DNA of 64,000 nt from Atherinomorus stipes (Eukaryota > Chordata > Actinopteri > Atheriniformes > Atherinidae): assembly GCA_023101725.1 (NCBI GenBank), contig JALJCO010001037.1, forward strand, positions 1 through 64,000, in the 5' to 3' direction. This document shows, piece by piece, positions 1 through 10,794 of the stretch (position 1 is its first letter; every line of letters starts with the position of its first letter). A program made the position numbers and the translations under genes. The notes beneath the pieces were generated by a model. It was not told where the DNA came from, did no database searches, and saw only the letters and a program-made list of their open reading frames with translations.

Positions 1-14
1 ATGATACACGGATT

Positions 15-134
15 CATTATTTATTTTTGGAATTTTCGTTTTTCTCATTTCGTTTAAAAACAAAAAAAAAAAAAAACACCTGTTTTTTCATTTTTTTACA
101 TTTTGTTTGAAAAGGAAAAACCAAAGAACGAACC
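15..134. mobile_element. short AT-rich insertion with 11-bp direct repeats
   Basis: A 120-bp AT-rich segment is flanked by the 11-bp direct repeat ATACACGGATT at 4-14 and 135-145, which looks like a target-site duplication. Its right end resembles the outer ends of the large inverted-repeat element at 14,693-32,766. The target, an L2 LINE 3' region, is also the same spot where that element sits in the second copy. Family unknown; the left side is cut by the window edge. Confidence 0.35.
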
Positions 135-145
135 ATACACGGATT

Positions 146-318
146 AACGTCCTGTGTGTGTGTGTGCAAATGTTTATAGTTATGTGTGCTGGGTTTTGTG
201 CGTGGGTGTTTGAAGGCCTGTCTTTATTTTAAAAATGCATTTGTTTTTATTGTCTTGAAAAAGCACTTTGGGTTGCCTATGGCAGAAAAAGCGCTTTATC
301 AATAAAGTTTTGATTTGA
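146..318 (+). mobile_element. L2-type LINE 3' tail, copy 1
   Basis: This is the 3' end of a non-LTR retrotransposon, with the typical 'aagcactttgggttgcc ... gcgctttatcaataaag' ending. The same sequence at 32,771-32,944 lies directly after element E, whose left flank carries the body of the same L2 type. The body belonging to this tail therefore lies outside the window to the left. Confidence 0.6.
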
Positions 319-745
319 TTAATAAATAGCTGTGAAAAATCTATATTTATAAGATAACATAATATAGATCATTTGAGTTGAAAAATATGTATAAAAAATA
401 ATGATATGATTAATACCTAATTATAAGTTGTGAAGTATCAATATTTATAATATAACATATAGATAATTTTAGTTGAAGAATATTTTTGACAATGATAATT
501 TGATTAATCCCTAATTATAAGTTAGGAAGCATCAATATTCATGACATAACAATTAAATAACTTGAGTTGAAGAATAATTTAAAAGAAACAAATTATAATT
601 TAATTAATACATAATTGTAAGTTGTGGAATTTAAGTTGAAGAGTATTTTAAAGATAATAAAAATTCAACTAATTCCTATTTATAAGTTGTGGAATATCAA
701 TATTTATAAGATAACATTAAGATAATTTGAGTTTTAGTCAAAGTT
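319..745. repeat. AT-rich degenerate minisatellite, copy 1
   Basis: A degenerate tandem repeat with a unit of roughly 96 bp. The marker 'aagttgtg(g)aa(g)tatcaatattta' recurs near 425, 521, 620 (shortened) and 682, and the phrase 'tgagttgaagaat' recurs in between. Copy 2 carries the same array at 32,945-33,500. From 745 to 1,080 the DNA is AT-rich with a fragment resembling another LINE tail, and no gene is seen there. Confidence 0.6.
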
Positions 746-1084
746 TAAGTCAACTTTATTGTCATATATGTTTCATGTTCACAATACAACACAGATGAAA
801 TGAAGAATAATTTTTAATAAACTGATCCCTATATTTGACTTGTGGAATATTTATGAGATGCACGAGATTGAGGTAATTTAAGGCAATGACACATATGATT
901 GTGTCATTAAAATAATGTGAATTGAATTTACATTGAATTTTAATGTAAACCTAAAACTTTTAAAAACATCACTAAACAAATGTTGTGTAATCAGTTAAAA
1001 GATAATTTTTGATATTTTCCTGTGAACTTCTCAGGGTTTACAGTTTGAATAAAACTTTATTTAAATGCAGCTTAGAACAGTTGG

Positions 1085-1367
1085 CAGGCAAGTGGGCGGA
1101 GCTAATTTATGTAAATTAGCCGTCTCAACCTTTAAAGGAGGACTTGATCACCATGGAAACGTGATGCAGTTCTAGAGTCCTTTGATGCTGGTGACATCAC
1201 TGATGATGTAATACAGTCAGTACAGCTGTGGAAAATTCTAATCTTGATCACTTCTTTCATATCTGAGCGAGAGCACACAGGATTTTGGAGACGTTTACAG
1301 TCTGTTGGCAAGAACGCAGCATTTTTGAGTTTATTACAAAGGTAGAGTTTAGTGAATTTAGATTACA
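1085..1367 (+). promoter_or_regulatory. upstream region of coiled-coil gene, copy 1
   Basis: This stretch before the start codon is nearly identical in both gene copies (34,799-35,035 in copy 2). It holds an RFX/X-box-like CCATGGAAAC (1,151-1,160) and a CRE/ATF-like TGACATCA (1,192-1,199). There is no convincing TATA box. Conservation here reflects the recent duplication, so it does not by itself prove function. Confidence 0.35.
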
Positions 1368-2230
1368 ATGGAATCAGAAAACAGAAATAGCTCTTCTGAT
1401 CAAGGTGAAAGCCAAACCTCACAGGAAAGATCAAGTCCTGTTGATGTTTTCGCTGGAGAAGCAGACATGCCCCTTCAGGCAGGAAGAAATCTCAACCGAG
1501 AGACCGGAAACGCTGACCAAGTTCAACATGAAACAGAAACATTTGAGCTTGATGATAAAATAATGCAAATAATAGCAACAGAACAGAAGATGTGTTCAAT
1601 GCAGAAGGAGAAAAAACCGACTGGATCACATGAATAACGACTTGGATACACAGAGGGGAACTGATATTAAATTATGTGTGAATCTGCTCATCCAGAAGAA
1701 CAAAGAGATCAAGGTTAAGGAAAATGAACTTTTACAAAACCAAAGTGTTTTTGAGGAGGAAAGGAAACAATTTGAAAAGGAGAAAAATGAGGTTCAGTTG
1801 GGATAAACATCAACTTTTACGGTACAAAGATGTTTTAGAGGAGGAGAAAAAACAACTGGAACAGAGAAGAAAAATGAGGTTCATTTGGATAAAGATAAAC
1901 TGTTACAGGACCAAGATGTGTTAGAGGCCAAAAAGAAACAACTGGAAGAGAGAGAAAATGAGATTCAGTTGGATAAAGATCAACTTTTACGGGACAAAAA
2001 TCTTTTAGAGGACGAGAGGAAACGACTGGAAGTGGAGAAAAAATGAGGTTCAGTTGGAGAAAGATCAATTTTTACGGGACAAAGATGTTTTGGAGGAGGA
2101 GAAGAAACAACGGAAAGAGGAGGAAGAAGACGAGACGCAGAGAAACCAATGGTGGTACCAGCCTGAATTTATTGTAGGTGCTCTGGGGGTGCTGGCCGCA
2201 TTACTGTTTGCGCTTAGACGTATGATTTAA
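1368..2230 (+). pseudogene. tail-anchored coiled-coil gene, broken copy 1
   Basis: This is the duplicate of the open gene at 35,036-35,893, with the same start codon, the same 28-residue repeats and the same C-terminal membrane segment. It carries four small insertions relative to copy 2: one C near 1,617, one G near 1,801, two bases near 1,864 and one A in the run near 2,038. The first shifts the frame and ends the product after about 89 residues, before the repeats begin. All four changes are insertions, two of them lengthening a short G or A run, so either real decay or consensus error in the assembly is possible. Its upstream region lacks the transposon found before copy 2. Confidence 0.7.
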
Positions 2231-2818
2231 TGCCACACCTAGACCCACAATGCCCTTAACACATACATACTGAAGACATATTCAGCGTTTAAAGTTACGA
2301 ATAAAGTAATCTTAGGAACAAATACAGTAATATTATTACCTTTTTATTTAAACCACTGCATTCAGCTATATTATTGCTTTTTGCCAACTCTTTTTGGTTC
2401 TGTGTCTGACAGACAAATCCAGTTGACAAATCCAACTTTGTCAGCTTGTTTCTCAACACAAATGTATGTTTTAATTTATTTTTTGTAAATATTTCTCCTT
2501 TTTCAGGTTACATTAATTTGATGTTTTTCTGATCTAAAAATTAAAAATAAAGTTTGAAAATAAAATGTTTTAAAATCTGAATTTTCAAAACAGTCTGGAA
2601 TTTTTTCACATTGTGTTTTATTACATATCAAAGGAACAAAACTGTATTACAACATAGTTAAGAACTTTGCTGTGATGTGAAAAATAGGTTTAAGTGTGTC
2701 TGACGGAGTTGACACAAATCAAATCATCTTTAATTCATTCATTCATTTTTACAACTTGTTCCTTTACAAAGTCAAACAACAAGGACCTTTCTGTAAATAA
2801 ATATATGTGACAAAAGTG

Positions 2819-3210
2819 TCAGTCATTTTCTGTACACCTTATCAAATTCAGGGTCGTGGGGTTGCTGGAGCCTAACCCAGCTATTATCAGGCGAGAGGCA
2901 GGGTACACCCTGAACAGGTCGCCAGTCTGTTGCAGGGCCAACACAGAGATACAGACACCCATTCACACTCACACCTAGGGACAATTTAGAGTGATCAATT
3001 CACCTAACATGCATGTCTTTGGATGGTGGGAGGAAGCCCGAGTACCCAGTGCCCAGAGAGAACCTACGCATACACAGGGAGAACATGCAAACTCCATACA
3101 GGAAGGCGACTGTTGGAATTGTTTGAACCCCCTCCCCAGCCAGGAATTGAACTAGCAACCTTCTTACTGTGAGGCTGCGGTACTAACCACCACGCCACCA
3201 TGCAACCTCA
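2819..3210 (-). mobile_element. tRNA-derived SINE with 12-bp target duplication, copy 1
   Basis: The 12-bp sequence GTGACAAAAGTG occurs at both borders (2,807-2,818 and 3,211-3,222). On the minus strand the element begins with a tRNA-like head containing an A-box-like TGGCGTGGTGG and a B-box-like GGTTGCTAGTTCAATTCC. The body is the dispersed teleost repeat that includes 'gcatgttctccctgtg'. No intact tRNA is present. The copy-2 counterpart is at 36,480-36,872. Confidence 0.7.
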
Positions 3211-3532
3211 GTGACAAAAGTGACTATTTAGGAAAAAAAAAAAAGAAAATTAAACCACTATTGCCCCGACCCTCAAAGATGGTTTGGCTATTACAGAAGT
3301 GTAGATTTTTTTAGGTTTTTCCAAATTTACAGGCATTTCAGGATGATTTAAAATATCTTAATATATCGATTAGATAGTGGAAAGAAGCTGCTTCATGGTT
3401 TTCAGAAACATTTGTACTATTAGCTGAGCCCCTGTTTTTTTTTTTTTTTTTGATCATTTTCATTTGATCTTGTTTAACTTGAGCTTTTGTCTTTTTAATA
3501 CCTTTTGTGCTTTTATTTTGGATTATATTTAA

Positions 3533-4683
3533 AGTTATACCGTGTAACTTTTGACTCTGACATTAAGCCTAAAATGAGCAGTATTAGATGATTTTTTTTT
3601 TTTTCGGGCCAATATACAGTGACTGACGCGTGTCAGCACTCTGAGCGGGCTGCCCTCGGCAGAAACCAGACATCGTAACTTTGGAGAGGCGGGCCGTCGA
3701 TGAAAGTGCCGTAAAACAAGTTGCTTTACGGCTCCTCATAGATAAACCATACAGTCTATGAGATAAACACAGAAAGCTGTACTTGTGCTACTTTCTCTCA
3801 TTGCTCGAAGTTTAGTCATGGCGGAACAAAGTAAAAAGATGAAAGTGATGTCTGAGCAGGTCCGATCAAAAACACGAGTGGACGTTGGAAAAGAATTCAG
3901 TCGTTGGAGATACAAGTGTGGAAGCTAAACCCCATCTCTGTTTGCCACCGTATCATTAGACTGGTAAGTAAGTTTGTCTGTTGTGTAAACATACGAGAAT
4001 GTGATGCTTTTCTTTTTTTTTTCACTCAGCGTTTATCCAACAACAAACGTCAATCAGAGCCGTATAAGCTGCCGATAGTTTCCTGTTAGCGAAACACGGC
4101 TGGAATTACTATAGACAAAAGCCAACGTGACTCCCCTAAACATTTTGTGCAATTGGTGGCTGGTTTGCAGCAATAAATGCGTTCTCTGTAATTCATATAA
4201 ATATCAAAAGCAGTAACGGAGCGATCTGCAGTTTGCTTGGTTTAGTTGTGTGGTTTTCATACGCTGTTCAGAAGGAAGCAGAGCCACTGTAATGTCCTGT
4301 AAGCTGAGCTTATCCAGATCGTTTTCATAACAAACATGAGTTTTGCCAAAGTTACGACTTCATTCAGTGCACAAAACTACAACTTGGTTTTGTGGCCGGT
4401 TTTGATTGCGATTTATCTTTGCATTGTGCGTTTGTGTGTGTGATGTTTCAGCTATGTAAACATGTAATTGGAAACAGTTAGAGGCGCATACCTGCGCCAG
4501 GGGCAGATCCTCCAATAGTGAAAAATCCTTTAGGAAATTCTTGAATCTGATGGACTCCTTTGTTTCAATATCCAAACACAGGAGAGGAGATTTAAATTTG
4601 CGTCATTGCCGTGAGGGCCTGTTAGACGTTGGCGCTGTTGCAGGTTTAGCGCTCCTAGTGGCCAAAAGTTACACGGTATAACT
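3533..4683. mobile_element. TTAA-flanked DNA transposon, only in copy 1
   Basis: A 1,151-bp element with terminal inverted repeats AGTTATACCGTGTAACTTTTG and its complement. It is flanked by TTAA at 3,529-3,532 and 4,684-4,687. Copy 2 has the empty site with a single TTAA (near 37,190), so insertion and target duplication are seen directly. TTAA duplication fits the piggyBac or Kolobok superfamilies. No transposase is encoded, so it is non-autonomous. Both ends contain exon-like pieces pointing inward: an ATG exon on the plus strand at 3,818 and an open stretch on the minus strand around 4,490-4,575 that ends at a GTATGC donor-like site. Confidence 0.8.
3818..3928 (+). pseudogene. degenerate first-exon-like ORF inside the TTAA element
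   Basis: A 36-codon frame starts at ATG 3,818 and contains the stretch SKTRVDVGKEFSRWR. Repeat-associated first exons with a similar 'TRV..G..F.RWR' motif are common in fish, as far as I recall. After the stop the similarity appears to continue in the same frame and run into a splice-donor-like GGTAAGTAAG near 3,963. I read it as a leftover of a longer element-encoded or captured gene, without assigning a function. Confidence 0.35.
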
Positions 4684-5050
4684 TTAATGTTTAACAGTGC
4701 TTTTCTTTGTTCTTTTGAAATTGTTCAATAAGGAGGAAAAAACAAACCAATAACAGCAACAACAACAACTACAATAACAATAATAATAATAATTATTATA
4801 AAAAATCATTGAATTAAAAAATTCATTTGAACGTCAGACATGGGGCTCTATTTAGTGATCCTGAGAGCTGAATGGCCCGAGGTGTTGGACACATCGAGCG
4901 GCAGAAAAAAAGAGAAAGAAACAACAGAAAAGGGATTAAACACAATATAAGTAAATAAAAAATCTTCACAAGTACAGATTTGATTTGGAATTACCTCAAG
5001 CGCCAGTCGTGGCAGTCGCAGGTTTTGTTTCTTTCTTTCTTTTTTTTTTT

Positions 5051-5286
5051 GTTATACTTGTATGATCCCCGAGGGGAAATTAGGGCTCTGCATTTCACCC
5101 ATTTCTGTACTGTGAGTATCAGAGAGCAGTGAGCTGCTACTTAAAGCGCCCGGGAGCAGTTGGTGGGGGGGTTAAGGACCTTGCTCAGGGATCCACAGTG
5201 GTACACCCAGGGGTCGTGTCAGGGAATCGAAACCGGGTCCTCCGCGCCCAAGCCCACGATGCTACCACTGGGCTATCCACTCCCCT
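5051..5286 (-). mobile_element. tRNA-derived SINE, copy 1
   Basis: On the minus strand it starts with a tRNA-like head holding an A-box-like TAGCCCAGTGG and a B-box-like GGTTTCGATTCCC. The central region contains 'caaggtccttaac' and 'agcagctcactgctctctga', and the end is a 'catacaagtataac' tail followed by an A/G-rich tract. The head and order fit a teleost tRNA-derived SINE. The copy-2 counterpart is at 37,561-37,796. Confidence 0.6.
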
Positions 5287-5348
5287 AATCTTTTCAATCT
5301 TTTCCCCTAATTTCGTAATCTTGCCTCAACTCCCTTTGGTTTTTCCTG

Positions 5349-6119
5349 GGGGATGCCGGTGGGGGATGGAAGGGGCCTGGGATGGCAGGGATGCTCACCG
5401 GCGGCTCACCGGCCCTCGTGGACTTGCCAATTCTGGGTGTCGGAGGATCATGTGAATGGGAAAGGCATGGATTATAATTGGTGGAGCTCTGGTGGAGAGA
5501 GGAGTTTGTGAAAAGAGGGGGAGAGATGGGAAGGTGGTCCTGTCACTATGCCTCCGACTGATCATGTGCCCTGGCTCACTGGCCAAGGGATGTCCCTTGG
5601 CTGAATGGTCAGGTGATGACTTTCACCCGGGAGTCTGGGAGCCAGGCCCCCCGGGCCCCTCCGTTGCGTACCTTGCCCCCTTATGTGAAGTGTGGTCCTG
5701 TCACTATGCCTCCGACTGATCATGTGCCTGGCTACTTGGCCACAGGGATGTCCCCGCACGGCTGAATGGTCAGCGTGCATGACTTTCACCCGGGAGTCTG
5801 GGGTTCAAAGCCCGCCCGGAGCCCTCCGTTGCGTACCTTGCCACATTCTGGCGTTGTCGGCAGGATCCATGTGAATGCCGGTAAAGGTCATGGATTCATA
5901 ATTGGTGGCAGCCTGCGTGGAGCAGAGAGGACAGTGCTTGTGAAAAGAGGGGGAGAGATGTGACAGTGTGGTCTGTCACTATGCCTCCGACTGATCATGT
6001 GCCCTGGCTACTTGGCCACAGGGATGTCCCTTTGGCTGAATGGTCAGCGTGCATGACTTTCACCCGGGAGTCTGGGGTTCAAAGCCCGCCCGGGCCCTCC
6101 GTTGCGTACCTTGCCACAC
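5349..6119. repeat. tandem array of tRNA-like units, only in copy 1
   Basis: About two and a half degenerate units of about 277 bp are present (roughly 5,422-5,685, a partial unit 5,686-5,841, and 5,842-6,118). Each unit has a tRNA-like segment with A-box-like TGGCTGAATGG, the stretch 'gactttcacccgggagtc' and B-box-like GGGGTTCAAAGCCC. Other shared landmarks are 'cactatgcctccgactgatc' and 'gtgaaaagagggggagagat'. Copy 2 passes straight across this point (near 37,857) without it. No clear target duplication is seen at the borders. Confidence 0.6.
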
Positions 6120-6261
6120 TTACTTAGAGCCCAGTCGTGATGATTAACTTTGTGTTTACATCGCTTTGTAACAATAATTTATTGTATATTGAACACAAAA
6201 TATCTTATTTTCCTTTATTCTATTTAAACCCCTTTGTATCTTTATTGTTTAAACTAGGGAT

Positions 6262-6600
6262 GAGCCGGATACTCGTTTCAGACGAGTATCTGGCTCTAAA
6301 AATATACTAAATGACGTTGTTTCCAGTAAATTCTGGACGCTACCCACTCAGGACACTTGGATTCCATTGGACGAGCAGTATGGAGGAATATTGACAAGTT
6401 TTTGTGGTTTTTTATGGACATTTTTGGCTCGGACCCCGGTGAACTCCATTATATGAAAGTTGGGGGGAAAAGAGAAGCCTTCCTGATCTCCGGTTGCATT
6501 TGAGATATTAAAAAAGTGCTCCAGAGTCTTACTCACCATGAGGGGGAAGTGGAAAATAAAGTTACCTCATTCTGTGGGTGAACTATTCCTTTAAAAATAA
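6262..6600. mobile_element. hairpin plus about 300-bp dispersed repeat, copy 1
   Basis: Positions 6,262-6,296 form a near-perfect palindrome (GAGCCGGATACTCG ... CGAGTATCTGGCTC). The adjoining 300 bp, ending in 'gggtgaactattcctttaa', recur in the opposite orientation at 13,187-13,486 inside the L2 LINE and again in copy 2. It is probably a non-autonomous DNA element. No coding capacity is seen. Confidence 0.5.
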
Positions 6601-8959
6601 TTCAAAGCAAATCTGCCTGACACACCACAGCAGTCAGATCCCCATTCTGCTGCTATGCTGGACGGGACATGTTAAATATATTTATAGATGTATGCATGTA
6701 TGATATTTTATTTTCCATTTTTAAGGTCTTTTCTCACATATATATTCATATATTTTTGTTGTTGTGTTGTTTGGATTGTTATTTTATTTTATTTATTTAT
6801 ATATTTATTTTTGGGGGGGAGGGGGGAATTTTTTCCCCCTTCAGTATATCGACCACCATCTTTATAGTCCATGGGCACGAGCAGATATCGGTACCACTCT
6901 AGGTGATGAAACTTTCTTATAATATCTTCAAAGATCTATGTCTGTAGATGATATTTTGGTATGATAGCACTTTCTGAGTGGTAGCTAAATCATAGTTATC
7001 AACTCTTGAAGTGACACAGCCCCTATAGAAAATTACACCTTAGGCGCAGGTGCATAACCTGGTTTAGACTCATCTACAGGACATCTGTCAACGGTGGACA
7101 GTATTGTCTTTGGTATCATTTTTAAGGGGACCTTTGAAGGTTTGATTTAAAGTAAGATGTGAATCTGTTTGACCAATACAGATGCCACTGTAGCTCTTTA
7201 AACAATGAAAAACACACATTTTTACACAATTTTGACCTAAACGATATACTATCTTTTAGCCCAGTGTCTTCTGGTAAAAACAGGGATACAAGATATAGTA
7301 ACTGGAATACTCACTGGGTCATATTGATTCAGGAAATGTTTAATATGTCTATATTCTTGCATTGTCAGGGGTGTTTGGGAACAATAAAGCATCACTAGGC
7401 TCTAATAAGCTCCAACTTAACAACCATTTGGCTGATGTTCCAAACTTGCTTTTATCATGAACATGATGAAGGTAGGACAAGAAGGATGCCACACCAAGAT
7501 TAGGAACCTGCTAAGTGGGGGTGTGCCATACTGTAATGCTAATATAGTATTGCAATAATTGTGCTATATTTTTTTACATTGCTGGAAAATGTAATATGGT
7601 GGCATCATGTGACCCGTGCATCACAGTGGAGCTCCACTGAGCCAGTGGTCAAGGAAACATGGCAAATCAAACCAGATCAGCTTCAAATTATGAAAAAATA
7701 GTGTTTATTTAAAGAAAAACTGAACCAAAAAATTAAATGAAATGTAAATGGAATCTGAAGAAGCTTTATTTTTCTTTACATCTGATGTCAAGTTGGACAA
7801 ATGGAAGAAGGAGTTTACTGTGGGTGTGACTTCTTGTGTTGCCGACAGTATCATCTGTGATATCTTTATTACAATATTTATTTTTCTGAAAATATTGTGA
7901 TGTATTTTCGGGTGATATTGCCCACCCCCAACTAATCTTTAGTTTATTTACAGTACAGAGCATCTGCACAGTTTAGTACATATGCTTTGAAACTGTCGGT
8001 GTTAAAAACAATATTGTAAAAAAAAATCAATCTGACAATGTGAAAAACAATGTCGTGATAATATTTTTTGCCATATTGTCCAGTACTATTGTCAAGTTTT
8101 ATGACTAATATTCAACCAAATATTTAACATATTTACACAATATTGTAAACAAAATCCTCGTCAGAATCTCCATACCATGTTACTGAAACTGCTTGTCTCC
8201 GTCATCATCTGACTCCCCAAGTTCTACGTCAGGTTCTTGATCATCTTGCAGTTATTGGTAGCTGCAAGTCTGCCACTTGCACATGTCTGTGCATGCCAGC
8301 CCATTTGATAAGCATGTGAACCCTGGCATGTTGCATGAACACGCACATTTGCATGCCAGGAACTCCAAGACTACATCTGGTGCAGGTGGAGAGAGCATCC
8401 AGTCAATGGACGGCTTCCCTCATCCTCCTGGCATCCATGTTCTGTAGGACTTGGCACCACAGGATTAGCCTGCAGACTGCTCTTCCAGCTAGCTGCCTGA
8501 TCATTTGCTCAGTCAACATGCAATAAGAGACAGTCTCTACTAGGGTGTAAATCACTGGTTTGATCACAATACGATATTACATTGGATTACATAGCAATTT
8601 GATGTTTTTGTTAATATCTTAAATTCAGTCACAAATAACGATTTTGATTGGATTTGATTTAGGATCCACCAATCGATAATATGACACAATACAACAAGTA
8701 ATAAACAAGATTGTTTTTTCACAGAACTGTAAGCGCCTACTTACTTGAAAGTGCATATGCAGTAATCTTCCTGTGTCATATCTATCTGCACAACTATAAA
8801 AATGTATTTTGTTGTGAAAATGTTGTCAGAGGAACTTAAAAATAAAGTCATTTTCATAATAAAAGTGGGATCTATATCAATGTATTGTGGCGGCAGACGG
8901 ACTGATTTAACACTGTGTACTGTTTAAATTATGACAAGGACGATAGATAAAGTTTAGGG
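6601..8959. other. non-coding stretch without recognisable gene, copy 1
   Basis: AT-rich DNA with short open frames only. It contains a G-run at 6,812-6,824 and motifs such as 'aatattgtgatgtattttcgg' that look like old DNA-transposon debris. Copy 2 repeats it almost unchanged at 38,340-40,697. I recognise no protein, RNA gene or bounded element here. Confidence 0.4.
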
Positions 8960-9475
8960 CGACGTGTCACAAATTATGAACCTAGAGGGAGCGGGATTAA
9001 GACAGGGTCACTTTAAGAGCTGACGTGTCGTTCACAGACTGAAAGGGCTGACGGACCTTGTAGTCTTTTAGGCCAACGGTTTAGCTAGCAGCGATGGGAG
9101 GGACGACAGCCAGAGGACTACACGCCAGACAATAAGGGGAGGGGCTTACGCAGGGCCTTTATAAGTAACACAGAGGCAGGAAGACGGGGAGTTTGCCGTG
9201 GGTACGCTCAGAAGTCCGACATCAGACAGCTGACCGCTCAGAACACCGTCAACGACCGCTGAGACACGTGCAGGATTTGACCACTCAGTCCTCTGCTGTA
9301 GATGACCAGTTATATTGTAATAAACGTGGAACCTTAAGCGGCGCGTCTGTGGTTTCTTCACCGCAGCATCCCAGTCTCTGCCTAGCTCTGAGCTAGCTAG
9401 CTGACCAGCAAAATGTCTGCCTAAAAACAACACGCTGCTGAAATCTGTATTCAGGTCTTTATACTGACTCATTAG
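8960..9475 (+). mobile_element. probable endogenous retrovirus LTR, copy 1
   Basis: The segment reads like a retroviral promoter/terminator: TATA-like CTTTATAAG (9,158-9,166), a likely transcript-start region, then an AATAAA polyadenylation signal inside 'gtaataaacg' (9,317-9,326) followed by GC-rich DNA. Retroviral RNase H and integrase remnants follow about 350 bp downstream in the same orientation. The exact TG...CA limits, primer-binding site and a second LTR were not found, so the borders are approximate. Copy 2: about 40,698-41,215. Confidence 0.45.
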
Positions 9476-9828
9476 ACAACATTAACTTCTCTTATCATAT
9501 GCCAAATGAACCCCACTTCTGATTAGATGGCAAAGGTGTTACAACAAGACAGAATAATGGTGATCCCGACGTGGGGCATAATAGAGGGCTAATTGTTTGT
9601 CTTTTTCTGCTTCTGTCTATGAACCACGAGGAAAACAAGCGGACTATGACGCGAAGGTGCGAGACTTTCCAATAGCGTTTGAGATGAGATCAGACGTCAG
9701 TAAGGTGGATCTTAATTACGGACAGAAACAATAAGAAAGATAATATATTTACCTGTCAATGAAGAGCAGAGATATAAGCTAAAAAGGGCAACTCCCCTGA
9801 ATATTAACAAATCTCTGCTCTTCACATA

Positions 9829-10790
9829 TGGGTCGTGTTATCGTTCCAATGAAGGCCTAAAATCAGGTTATGTGATTGTTCAGTGTGACTGCGAAAACGA
9901 CAACTTTCACCTGCTTGAAAGCGCTAAACTAACAAATGCATGTTCAGCCCAACGAGCCGAATTAACTGCAGTAATCTAAGCTCTCACACTGTCGGAAGGT
10001 AAAGATGTCACTGTGTTTTCAGATTCCTCGTACTGTGTCTCAGCGGTCCATCTGCATGGCCAGATATGGGCAAAAAGACAATTCAAACGTTCTGATGGCA
10101 TGCCCATAAAACACTCTGAGCTGATACATGAAATGATGAAAGCTTTGATGCTCCCCAGGAGAGTTGCAATTGTAAAGGTCCCTGGGCATGGAAAGGGATC
10201 AGACATTGTAAGTAGGGGAAACCAAGAGGCTGACATTCAAGCGAAATTAGCTGCTCAAGTTAGACTGAAAGCTGTCATGGATTTGCCAACAGTCGCATTT
10301 GAGGAAAAAGTTACTCTTTCTGACATCCTAGATTTGCAGCAGGCCACATCAGCCACAGCAGAACAAATCTGGAGAGAGAGAGGTGCCACACAAGACCAAA
10401 CAGGTTTATGGAGAACACATGAGGGATTCACAGTAGTTCCAAACGACCTGTTAAAAATGCTCATTGAGGAGGCACACGGCGACAGCCTCGAATCACGCCA
10501 AGAGATTTTGAGAAGGATCAAGAATTGGGGAATGTGGGCACCTTACATGCAAAACCATATAGACTATATGATTAGTAGGTGCCACATCTGTCTGACCAGC
10601 AATCCAGGGAAAGGTTTGTGCCCTCCGCCAGGTCGACTGCTTGTGCCAAAAGGTGTTTTCCATGAGATCCAGGTGGACTTCTGTGACATGTGCATCAGAG
10701 TAAGACCAAAACGGTATCTTTTGACAGTGCTTTCCATTTCTCTCTCTGGCTTGAAGCCACAAAACACAAACATCTGTGGTTTCTTCAGGT
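9829..10790 (+). pseudogene. endogenous retrovirus pol remnant (RNase H and integrase N-terminus), copy 1
   Basis: The frame begins inside an RNase H domain ('SAQRAELTAV', then 'FSDSSYCVSAVH' and 'VPGHGKGSDIVSRGNQEAD'). It is broken by a TAA at 9,977-9,979. It continues into the integrase zinc-binding region (EEAHGDSLESRQ...RCHICLTSN, an HHCC-type arrangement) and the first integrase core strand (VDFCDM). After about 10,710 the frame shifts, and the integrase is cut off near 10,790 by unrelated GC-rich DNA. Gag, protease, reverse transcriptase, envelope and most of the integrase catalytic core are missing. The type resembles the gamma/epsilon-like retroviruses of fish. It cannot be active. 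Confidence 0.7.
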
Positions 10791-10794
10791 ATCA

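Noticed and set aside
2819..3210. CRISPR-like or bacterial repeat
   Set aside because: The window is vertebrate DNA. The repeats are SINEs, microsatellites and transposon ends, with no regular spacer pattern.
5695..6110. Functional tRNA genes in the tRNA-like array
   Set aside because: A- and B-box-like motifs are present, but the acceptor stem does not pair properly and the anticodon loop is the wrong size.
9146..9472. 108-codon minus-strand frame in the LTR (also 40,886-41,212)
   Set aside because: Lies antisense over the LTR control motifs, has no recognisable domain, and is kept in both copies only through duplication.
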